DNA from: Hydractinia symbiolongicarpus
Taxonomy: Eukaryota; Cnidaria; Hydrozoa; Anthoathecata; Hydractiniidae
Direction: 5' to 3'
Length of the DNA: 64,000 nt
Assembly: GCF_029227915.1 (NCBI RefSeq)
Contig: NC_079888.1
Coordinates: forward strand, 11,083,001-11,147,000
The position numbers were made by a program, and so were the translations under genes. The notes under the pieces are model-generated. The model did not search any database. It saw only the letters and a program-made list of their open reading frames with translations, and had not been told where the DNA came from. Of this stretch, positions 48,901-60,870 are shown piece by piece (the stretch's first letter is position 1; every line of letters starts with the position of its first letter).

Positions 48901-51900
48901 TTTTCCAGTGCGCCATTGTCCTATAACACTGTGAACTTCGTTTACAGGCCTTTAAAGGCTGTTATATTACCTTTTAAAAGCCTTACATGTAAACTACATG
49001 GTTCCTCGCGCCTGCACAGGTTCCCAACGGTCTAGTACATCCAATCTCAACGGTCTGGGATGTCCCAAGTCGTTTTCCAGTGCGCCATTGTCTTATAACA
49101 CCAACGACTACGTTTAAAGAACTTTAAAGGCTGTTATATGACCTTTTACGGAATCATAAAGGCCTTACACATAAACTACGTGGTTCCACGTGCCTGTGCA
49201 GGTTTCCAACGGTCCAGTCTTTCCACTCTCAAAGGACTACGACGTTCCATGTCGTCTTCCAGTGCACCATTGCGTAATAACACCGTGAACAACATTTACA
49301 GACCTTTAAATGCTATTATATGTCCTTTTACAGCCTCATAGATGCCTTACATCTAAATTACGTGGTTTCACGTGCCTGCGCAGGTTTCCAACAGGTTAGT
49401 CGCTCCACTGTCATTGGACTATGACGTTCAAAGTCGTTTTCCAGGGCGCCATTGTCCTATAACACTGTGAACTTCGTTTACAGGCCTTTAAAAGCTGTTA
49501 TATGACCTTTTACGGCCTAATAAAAGCCTTACATGTAAACTACGTGGTGCCACGCGCCTGCGCAGGTTTCCAACGGCCTAGTTTTTCCGCTCTCAATGGA
49601 CCAGGACGATCCATGTCATTTTCCAGAGCACCATTGTCTTATAAAACCGTGAACTGGATTTACATATCTTTAAATGCTGCGATATAGCTTTTAGCTGCCT
49701 AATAAGGGCCTTACACATAAATCAGGTGGTTCCACGTGCCTACGCAGGTTTCCAACAGAGTAGTCGCTCCACTCTTATTTGACTACGACGTTCCAAGTTG
49801 TTTTTTAGGGTGCCACCGTCTTATAACACCGTCAACTACGTTTACAGGCATTTAAAGGCTGCGATATAGCTTTTTGCTGCCTAATAAAGGCCTTAAACAT
49901 AAATCACGTGGTTCCACGTGCCTGCGCAGGTTCGCAACGGTCTAGTCCTTCCATTCTCAATAGACTGCGTCGTCCCAAGTCAATTTCCAGTGCGCCATTG
50001 TCTTATAACACATTGAACTACGTTTACAGGCTTTTAAAGGCTGCGATATAGCTTTTTGCTGCCTAATAAAGGCCTTACACGTAAGTCACGTGGTTCCACG
50101 TGCCTGCGCATGTTTCCAACTGTCTAGTCCTTCCAATCTCAACGGATTTCGACGTGTGAAATCATTTTCCATTGCGCCAATGCTTTATAACACCTTGAAC
50201 TACGTTTACAAGCCTTTAAAGGCTGTTTTATGACCTTTTACGGCCTAAAAAAGGCCTTACACGTAAATCTCGTGGTTCCACGTGCCTGCGCAGGTTTCCA
50301 ACGGTCAAGTCCTCCCACTCTCAATAGACTACGTCGTCCCAAGTCGTTTTCCAGTGCGCCATTGTCCTATAAAATCGTCAACTACGTTTACAGGCAATTA
50401 AAGCCTGTGATATAGCCTTCTACGCTTATTAAAGACCTTACACGTAAATCATGTGGTTCCCGTGCCTGCGCAGGTTTCCAACAGAGTAGTCGCTCCACTC
50501 TCATTGGACTACGACGTTCCAAGTCGTTTTCCAGGGCGCCACTGTCTTATAACACCGTCAACTACGTTTACAGACATTTAAAAGCTGCGATATAGCTTTT
50601 TGCTGCCTAATAAAGTCCTTACACGTAAGTCACGTGATTCCACATGCCTGCACAGGTTCCAATAGAGTAGTCCCTCCAATCTAAATGGTCTATGTCGTCC
50701 TAAGTCGTTTCCAGTGCGCCATTGTCTTATAACACTGTGAACTTCGCTTATAGGCCTTTAAGGTCTGTTATATGACCTTTTTACAGCCTAATAAAAGCCT
50801 TACATGTAAACTACATGGTTCCTCGCGCCTGCACAGGTTCCCAACGGTCTAGTACATCCAATCTCAACGGTCTGGGATGTCCTAAGTCGTTTTCCAGTGC
50901 GCCATTGTCTTATAACACCAACGACTACGTTTAAAGAACTTTAAAGGCTGTTATATGACCTTTTACGGAATAATAAAGGCCTTACACATAAACTACGTAG
51001 TTCCACGTGCCTGCGCAGGTTTCCAACTGTCTAGTCCTTCCAATCTCAACGGACTACGACGTGTGAAATCATTTTCCATTGCGCCAATGCTTTATAACAC
51101 CTTGAACTACGTTTACAAGCCTTTAAAGGCTGTTTTATGACCTTTTACGGCCTAATAAAGGCCTTACACATAAATCACGTGGTTCCACGTGCCTGCGCAG
51201 GTTTCCAACAGAGTAGTCGCTCCACTGTCATTGGACTATGACGTTCCAAGTCGTTTTCCAGGGCGCCACTGTCTTATAACACCGTGAACTACGTTTACAG
51301 GCTTTTAAAGGCTGTTATATGACCTATTACGGCCTAAAAAGGCCTTACATGTAAACTACGTGGTGCCAGGCGCCTGCGCAGGTTTCCAACGGTCTAGTCA
51401 CTCCACTCTCATTGGACTACGACGTTCAAAGTCGTTTTCCAGTGCGCCATTGTCCTATAACACTGTGAACTTCGTTTACAGGCCTTTAAAGGCTGTTATA
51501 TTACCTTTTAAAAGCCTTACATGTAAACTACATGGTTCCTCGCGCCTGCACAGGTTCCCAACGGTCTAGTACATCCAATCTCAACGGTCTGGGATGTCCC
51601 AAGTCGTTTTCCAGTGCGCCATTGTCTTATAACACCAACGACTACGTTTAAAGAACTTTAAAGGCTGTTATATGACCTTTTACGGAATCATAAAGGCCTT
51701 ACACATAAACTACGTGGTTCCACGTGCCTGTGCAGGTTTCCAACGGTCCAGTCTTTCCACTCTCAAAGGACTACGACGTTCCATGTCGTCTTCCAGTGCA
51801 CCATTGCGTAATAACACCGTGAACAACATTTACAGACCTTTAAATGCTATTATATGTCCTTTTACAGCCTCATAGATGCCTTACATCTAAATTACGTGGT

Positions 51901-53155
51901 TTCACGTGCCTGCGCAGGTTTCCAACAGGTTAGTCGCTCCACTGTCATTGGACTATGACGTTCAAAGTCGTTTTCCAGGGCGCCATTGTCCTATAACACT
52001 GTGAACTTCGTTTACAGGCCTTTAAAAGCTGTTATATGACCTTTTACGGCCTAATAAAAGCCTTACATGTAAACTACGTGGTGCCACGCGCCTGCGCAGG
52101 TTTCCAACGGCCTAGTTTTTCCGCTCTCAATGGACCAGGACGATCCATGTCATTTTCCAGAGCACCATTGTCTTATAAAACCGTGAACTGGATTTACATA
52201 TCTTTAAATGCTGCGATATAGCTTTTAGCTGCCTAATAAGGGCCTTACACATAAATCAGGTGGTTCCACGTGCCTACGCAGGTTTCCAACAGAGTAGTCG
52301 CTCCACTCTTATTGGACTACGACGTTCCAAGTTGTTTTTTAGGGTGCCACCGTCTTATAACACCGTCAACTACGTTTACAGGCATTTAAAGGCTGCGATA
52401 TAGCTTTTTGCTGCCTAATAAAGGCCTTAAACATAAATCACGTGGTTCCACGTGCCTGCGCAGGTTCGCAACGGTCTAGTCCTTCCATTCTCAATAGACT
52501 GCGTCGTCCCAAGTCAATTTCCAGTGCGCCATTGTCTTATAACACATTGAACTACGTTTACAGGCTTTTAAAGGCTGCGATATAGCTTTTTGCTGCCTAA
52601 TAAAGGCCTTACACGTAAGTCACGTGGTTCCACGTGCCTGCGCATGTTTCCAACTGTCTAGTCCTTCCAATCTCAACGGACTACGACGTGTGAAATCATT
52701 TTCCATTGCGCCAATGCTTTATAACACCTTGAACTACGTTTACAAGCCTTTAAAGGCTGTTTTATGACCTTTTACGGCCTAAAAAAGGACTTACACATAA
52801 ATCACGTGGTTCCACGTGCCTGAGCAGGTTTTCAACAGAGTAGTCGCTCCACTGTCATTGGACTATGACGTTCCAAGTCGTTTTCCAGGGCGCCACTGTC
52901 TTATAACACCGTGAACTACGTTTACAGGCTTTTAAAGGCGGCGATATAGCTTTTTGCTGCCTAATAAAGGCCTTACACGTAAGTCACGTGGTTCTACGTG
53001 CCTGTGAAGGTTCCCAACGGTCTAGTCCTTCCATTCTCAATAGACTGCGTCGTCCCAAGTCAATTTCCAGTGCGCCATTGTCTTATAACACAGTGAACTA
53101 CGTTTACAAGCCTTTAAAGGCTGTTATATGACCTATTACGGCCTAATAAAGGCCT
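42989..53155 (+). repeat. 5.43-kb dimeric higher-order repeat (units of 2.53 and 2.90 kb)
   Basis: Four successive units start at 42,989, 45,522, 48,421 and 50,955, giving lengths of 2,533, 2,899, 2,534 and about 2,200 bp (the last is cut by the change of pattern near 53.15 kb). Units 1 and 3 match each other, as do units 2 and 4, so the larger period is 5,432-5,433 bp. The 2.90-kb type differs by an added stretch containing the CCTGAGCAGG monomer (47.2 and 52.8 kb). Copies differ by a few bases; unit 1 lacks one base near 43,645 (GTCGTTTTTAGTG). No gene was seen. Confidence 0.85.
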
Positions 53156-56100
53156 TACATGTAAACTACGTGGTGCCACGCGCCTGCGCAGGTTTCCAAG
53201 GGTCTAGTCACTCCACTCTCATTGGACTACGACGTTCAAAGTCGTTTTCCAGGGCGCCATTGTCCTATAACACTGTGAACTTCGTTTTTGCTGCGACATA
53301 GCTTTTTGCTGCCTAATAAGGGCCTTACACATAAATCAGGTGGTTCCACGTGCCTGCGCAGGTTTCCAACAGAGTATTCGCTCCACTCTCATTGGACTAC
53401 GACGTTCCAAGTTGTTTTCCAGTGTGCCACCGTCTTATAACACCGTCAACTACGTTTACAGGCATTTAAAGGCTGTGATATAGCTTTTTGCTGCCTAATA
53501 AAGGCCTTAAGCATAAATCACGTGGTTATACGTGCCTGCGCAGGTTCGCAACGGTCTAGTCCTTCCATTCTCAATAGACTGCGTCGTCCCAAGTCAATTT
53601 CCAGGGCGCCATTGTCTTATACCACCGTCAACTAAGTTTACAGGCATTTAAAGGCTACGATATAGCTTTTTACAGCCTCATAGATGCCTTACATCTAAAT
53701 TACGTGGTTTCACGTGCCTGCGCAGGTTTCCAACAGGTTAGTCGCTCCACTGTCATTGGACTATGACGTTCCAAGTCGTTTTCCAGGGCGCCACTGTCTT
53801 ATACCACCGTGAACTACGTTTACAGGCTTTTAAAGGCTGCGATATAGATTTTTGCTGCCTAATAAAGGCCTTACACGTAAGTCACGTGGTTCCGCGTGCC
53901 TGCGAAGGTTCCCAACGGTCTAGTCCTTCCATTCTCAATAGACTGCGTCGTCCCAAGTCAATTTCCAGTGCGCCGTTGTCTTATAACACAATGAACTACG
54001 TTTACAAGCCTTTAAAAGCTGTTATATGACCTATTACGGCCTAATAAAGGCGTTACATGTAAACTATGTGGTTCCACGCGCCTGTGCAGGTTTTCAACGG
54101 TCTAGTCGCTCTACTCTCATTGGACTACGACGTTCAAAGTCGTTTTCCAGGGCGCCATTGTCCTATAACACTGTGAACTTCGTTTACAGGCCTTTAAAAG
54201 CTGTTATATGACCTTTTACGGCCTAATAAAAGCCTTACATGTAAACTACGTGGTGCCACGCGCCTGCGCAGGTTTCCAACGGCCTAGTTTTTCCGCTCTC
54301 AATGGACCAGGACGATCCATGTCATTTTCCAGAGCACCATTGTCTTATAAAACCGTGAATTGGATTTACATATCTTTAAATGCTGCGATATAGCTTTTAG
54401 CTGCCTAATAAGGGCCTTACACATAAATCAGGTGGTTCCACGTGCCTACGCAGGTTTCCAACAGAGTAGTCGCTCCACTCTTATTGGACTACGACGTTCC
54501 AAGTTGTTTTTTAGGGTGCCACCGTCTTATAACACCGTCAACTACGTTTACAGGCATTTAAAGGCTGCGATATAGCTTTTTGCTGCCTAATAAAGGCCTT
54601 AAACATAAATCACGTGGTTCCACGTGCCTGCGCAGGTTCGCAACGGTCTAGTCCTTCCATTCTCAATAGACTGCGTCGTCCCAAGTCAATTTCCAGTGCG
54701 CCATTGTCTTATAACACATTGAACTACGTTTACAGGCTTTTAAAGGCTGCGATATAGCTTTTTGCTGCCTAATAAAAGCCTTACACGTAAGTCACGTGGT
54801 TCCACGTGCCTGCGCATGTTTCCAACTGTCTAGTCCTTCCAATCTCAACGGACTACGACGTGTGAAATCATTTTCCATTGCGGCAATGCTTTATAACACC
54901 GTGAAATACGTTAACAAGCCTTTAAAGGCTGTTTTATGTCCTTTTACGGCCTAATAAAGGCCTTACACATAAATCACGTGGTTCCACGTGCCTGCGCATG
55001 TTTCCAACTGTCTAGTCCTTCCAATCTCAACGGACTACGACGTGTGAAATCATTTTCCATTGCGCCAATGCTTTATAACACCTTGAACTACGTTTACAAG
55101 CCTTTAAAGGCTGTTTTATGACCTTTTACGGCCTAATAAAGCCTTACACATAAATCACGTGGTTCCACGTGCCTGCGCAGGTTTCCAACAGAGTAGTCGC
55201 TCCACTGTCAATGGACTATGACGTTCCAAGTCGTTTTCCAGGGCGCCACTGTCTTATAACACCGTGAACTACGTTTACAGGCTTTTAAAGGCGGCGATAT
55301 AGCTTTTTGCTGCCTAATAAAGGCCTTACACGTAAGTCACGTGGTTCTACGTGCCTGTGAAGGTTCCCAACGGTCTAGTCCTTCCATTCTCAATAGACTG
55401 CGTCGTCCCAAGTCAATTTCCAGTGCGCCATTGTCTTATAACACAGTGAACTACGTTTACAAGCCTTTAAAGGCTGTTATATGACCTATTACGGCCTAAT
55501 AAAGGCCTTACATGTAAACTACGTGGTGCCACGCGCCTGCGCAGGTTTCCAAGGGTCTAGTCACTCCACTCTCATTGGACTACGACGTTCAAAGTCGTTT
55601 TCCAGGGCGCCATTGTCCTATAACACTGTGAACTTCGTTTTTGCTGCGACATAGCTTTTTGCTGCCTAATAAGGGCCTTACACATAAATCAGGTGGTTCC
55701 ACGTGCCTGCGCAGGTTTCCAACAGAGTATTCGCTCCACTCTCATTGGACTACGACGTTCCAAGTTGTTTTCCAGGGTGCCACCGTCTTATAACACCGTC
55801 AACTACGTTTACAGGCATTTAAAGGCTGTGATATAGCTTTTTGCTGCCTAATAAAGGCCTTAAGCATAAATCACGTGGTTATACGTGCCTGCGCAGGTTC
55901 GCAACGGTCTAGTCCTTCCATTCTCAATAGACTGCGTCGTCCCAAGTCAATTTCCATGGCGCCATTGTCTTATACCACCGTCAACTAAGTTTACAGGCAT
56001 TTAAAGGCTACGATATAGCTTTTTACAGCCTCATAGATGCCTTACATCTAAATTACGTGGTTTCACGTGCCTGCGCAGGTTTCCAACAGGTTAGTCGCTC

Positions 56101-59100
56101 CACTGTCATTGGACTATGACGTTCCAAGTCGTTTTCCAGGGCGCCACTGTCTTATACCACCGTGAACTACGTTTACAGGCTTTTAAAGGCTGCGATATAG
56201 ATTTTTGCTCCCTAATAAAGGCCTTACACGTAAGTCACGTGGTTCCGCGTGCCTGCAAAGGTTCCCAACGGTCTAGTCCTTCCATTCTCAATAGACTGCG
56301 TCGTCCCAAGTCAATTTCCAGTGCGCCGTTGTCTTATAACACATTGAACTACGTTTACAAGCCTTTAAAAGCTGTTATATGACCTATTACGGCCTAATAA
56401 AGGCGTTACATGTAAACTATGTGGTTCCACGCGCCTGTGCAGGTTTTCAACGGTCTAGTCGCTCTACTCTCATTGGACTACGACGTTCAAAGTCGTTTTC
56501 CAGGGCGCCATTGTCCTATAACACTGTGAACTTCGTTTACAGGCCTTTAAAAGCTGTTATATGACCTTTTACGGCCTAATAAAAGCCTTACATGTAAACT
56601 ACGTGGTGCCACGCGCCTGCGCAGGTTTCCAACGGCCTAGTTTTTCCGCTCTCAATGGACCAGGACGATCCATGTCATTTTCCAGAGCACCATTGTCTTA
56701 TAAAACCGTGAACTGGATTTACATATCTTTAAATGCTGCGATATAGCTTTTAGCTGCCTAATAAGGGCCTTACACATAAATCAGGTGGTTCCACGTGCCT
56801 ACGCAGGTTTCCAACAGAGTAGTCGCTCCACTCTTATTGGACTACGACGTTCCAAGTTGTTTTTTAGGGTGCCACCGTCTTATAACACCGTCAACTACGT
56901 TTACAGGCATTTAAAGGCTGCGATATAGCTTTTTGCTGCCTAATAAAGGCCTTAAACAAAAATCACGTGGTTCCACGTGCCTGCGCAGGTTCGCAACGGT
57001 CTAGTCCTTCCATTCTCAATAGACTGCGTCGTCCCAAGTCAATTTCCAGTGCGCCATTGTCTTATAACACATTGAACTACGTTTACAGGCTTTTAAAGGC
57101 TGCGATATAGCTTTTTGCTGCCTAATAAAAGCCTTACACGTAAGTCACGTGGTTCCACGTGCCTGCGCATGTTTCCAACTGTCTAGTCCTTCCAATCTCA
57201 ACGGACTACGACGTGTGAAATCATTTTCCATTGCGGCAATGCTTTATAACACCGTGAAATACGTTAACAAGCCTTTAAAGGCTGTTTTATGTCCTTTTAC
57301 GGCCTAATAAAGGCCTTACACATAAATCACGTGGTTCCACGTGCCTGCGCATGTTTCCAACTGTCTAGTCCTTCCAATCTCAACGGACTACGACGTGTGA
57401 AATCATTTTCCATTGCGCCAATGCTTTATAACACCTTGAACTACGTTTACAAGCCTTTAAAGGCTGTTTTATGACCTTTTACGGCCTAATAAAGCCTTAC
57501 ACATAAATCACGTGGTTCCACGTGCCTGCGCAGGTTTCCAACAGGTTAGTCGCTCCACTGTCATTGGACTATGCCGTTCCAAGTCGTTTTCCAGGGCGCC
57601 ATTGTCTTATAACACTGTGAACTTCGCTTATAGGCCTTTAAGGTCTGTTATATGACCTTTTTACAGCCTAATAAAAGCCTTACATGTAAACTACATGGTT
57701 CCTCGCGCCTGCACAGGTTCCCAACGGTCTAGTACATCCAATCTCAACGGTCTGGGATGTCCTAAGTCGTTTTCCAGTGCGCCATTGTCTTATAACACCA
57801 ACGACTACGTTTAAAGAACTTTAAAGGCTGTTATATGACCTTTTACGGAATAATAAAGGCCTTACACATAAACTACGTAGTTCCACGTGCCTGCGCAGGT
57901 TTCCAACTGTCTAGTCCTTCCAATCTCAACGGACTACGACGTGTGAAATCATTTTCCATTGCGCCAATGCTTTATAACACCTTGAACTACGTTTACAAGC
58001 CTTTAAAGGCTGTTTTATGACCTTTTACGGCCTAATAAAGGCCTTACACATAAATCACGTGGTTCCACGTGCCTGCGCAGGTTTCCAACAGAGTAGTCGC
58101 TCCACTCTCATTGGACTACGACGTTCCAAGTTGTTTTCCAGGGTGCCACCGTCTTATAACACCGTCAACTACGTTTACAGGCTTTTAAAGGCGGCGATAT
58201 AGCTTTTTGCTGCCTAATAAAGGCCTTACACGTAAGTCACGTGGTTCTACGTGCCTGTGAAGGTTCCCAACGGTCTAGTCCTTCCATTCTCAATAGACTG
58301 CGTCGTCCCAAGTCAATTTCCAGTGCGCCATTGTCTTATAACACAGTGAACTACGTTTACAAGCCTTTAAAGGCTGTTATATGACCTATTACGGCCTAAT
58401 AAAGGCCTTACATGTAAACTACGTGGTGCCACGCGCCTGCGCAGGTTTCCAACGGTCTAGTCACTCCACTCTCATTGGACTACGACGTTCAAAGTCGTTT
58501 TCCAGGGCGCCATTGTCCTATAACACTGTGAACTTCGTTTTTGCTGCGACATAGCTTTTTGCTGCGTAATAAGGGCCTTACACATAAATCAGGTGGTTCC
58601 ACGTGCCTGCGCAGGTTTCCAACAGAGTAGTCGCTCCACTCTCATTGGACTACGACGTTCCAAGTTGTTTTCCAGGGTGCCACCGTCTTATAACACCGTC
58701 AACTACGTTTACAGGCATTTAAAGGCTGTGATATAGCTTTTTGCTGCCTAATAAAGGCCTTAAGCATAAATCACGTGGTTATACGTGCCTGCGCAGGTTC
58801 GCAACGGTCTAGTCCTTCCATTCTCAATAGACTGCGTCGTCCCAAGTCAATTTCCAGGGCGCCATTGTCTTATACCACCGTCAACTAAGTTTACAGGCAT
58901 TTAAAGGCTACGATATAGCTTTTTACAGCCTCATAGATGCCTTACATCTAAATTACGTGGTTTCACGTGCCTGCGCAGGTTTCCAACAGGTTAGTCGCTC
59001 CCTGTCATTGGACTATGACGTTCCAAGTCGTTTTCCAGGGCGCCACTGTCTTATACCACCGTGAACTACGTTTACAGGCTTTTAAAGGCTGCGATATAGA

Positions 59101-60870
59101 TTTTTGCTGCCTAATAAAGGCCTTACACGTAAGTCACGTGGTTCCGCGTGCCTGCGAAGGTTCCCAACGGTCTAGTCCTTCCATTCTCAATAGACTGCGT
59201 CGTCCCAAGTCAATTTCCAGTGCGCCATTGTCTTATAACACATTGAACTACGTTTACAAGCCTTTAAAAGCTGTTATATGACCTATTACGGCCTAATAAA
59301 GGCGTTACATGTAAACTATGTGGTTCCACGCGCCTGTGCAGGTTTTCAACGGTCTAGTCGCTCTACTCTCATTGGACTACGACGTTCAAAGTCGTTTTCC
59401 AGGGCGCCATTGTCCTATAACACTGTGAACTTCGTTTTTGCTGCGACATAGCTTTTTGCTGCCTAATAAGGGCCTTACACATAAATCAGGTGGTTCCACG
59501 TGCCTGCGCAGGTTTCCAACAGAGTAGTCGCTCCACTCTCATTGGACTACGACGTTCCAAGTTGTTTTCCAGGGTGCCACCGTCTTATAACACCGTCAAC
59601 TACGTTTACAGGCATTTAAAGGCTGTGATATAGCTTTTTGCTGCCTAATAAAGGCCTTAAGCATAAATCACGTGGTTATACGTGCCTGCGCAGGTTCGCA
59701 ACGGTCTAGTCCTTCCATTCTCAATAGACTGCGTCGTCCCAAGTCAATTTCCAGGGCGCCATTGTCTTATACCACCGTCAACTAAGTTTACAGGCATTTA
59801 AAGGCTACGATATAGCTTTTTACAGCCTCATAGATGCCTTACATCTAAATTACGTGGTTTCACGTGCCTGCGCAGGTTTCCAACAGGTTAGTCGCTCCAC
59901 TGTCATTGGACTATGACGTTCCAAGTCGTTTTCCAGGGCGCCACTGTCTTATACCACCGTGAACTACGTTTACAGGCTTTTAAAGGCTGCGATATAGATT
60001 TTTGCTGCCTAATAAAGGCCTTACACGTAAGTCACGTGGTTCCTCGTGCCTGCGAAGGTTCCCAACGGTCTAGTCCTTCCATTCTCAATAGACTGCGTCG
60101 TCCCAAGTCAATTTCCAGTGCGCCGTTGTCTTATAACACATTGAACTACGTTTACAAGCCTTTAAAAGCTGTTATATGACCTATTACGGCCTAATAAAGG
60201 CGTTACATGTAAACTATGTGGTTCCACGCGCCTGTGCAGGTTTTCAACGGTCTAGTCGCTCTACTCTCATTGGACTACGACGTTCAAAGTCGTTTTCCAG
60301 GGCGCCATTGTCCTATAACACTGTGAACTTCGTTTACAGGCCTTTAAAAGCTGTTATATGACCTTTTACGGCCTAATAAAAGCCTTACATGTAAACTACG
60401 TGGTGCCACGCGCCTGCGCAGGTTTCCAACGGCCTAGTTTTTCCGCTCTCAATGGACCAGGACGATCCATGTCATTTTCCAGAGCACCATTGTCTTATAA
60501 AACCGTGAACTGGATTTACATATCTTTAAATGCTGCGATATAGCTTTTAGCTGCCTAATAAGGGCCTTACACATAAATCAGGTGGTTCCACGTGCCTACG
60601 CAGGTTTCCAACAGAGTAGTCGCTCCACTCTTATTGGACTACGACGTTCCAAGTTGTTTTTTAGGGTGCCACCGTCTTATAACACCGTCAACTACGTTTA
60701 CAGGCATTTAAAGGCTGCGATATAGCTTTTTGCTGCCTAATAAAGGCCTTAAACATAAATCACGTGGTTCCACGTGCCTGCGCAGGTTCGCAACGGTCTA
60801 GTCCTTCCATTCTCAATAGACTGCGTCGTCCCAAGTCAATTTCCAGTGCGCCATTGTCTTATAACACATT
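53156..60870 (+). repeat. Third higher-order domain (2.35-, 2.90- and 0.90-kb steps)
   Basis: A deleted monomer with TTCGTTTTTGCTGCGACATAG marks successive units at 53,281, 55,634, 58,534 and 59,431, giving steps of 2,353, 2,900 and 897 bp. The last step is a recent tandem duplication of about five monomers; its first copy has lost one A near 59,001 (GCTCCCTG against GCTCCACTG). The normal monomer has TTCGTTTACAGGCCTTTAAA at the marker position, so the marker is a deletion of about 13 bp. No gene was seen. Confidence 0.85.
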
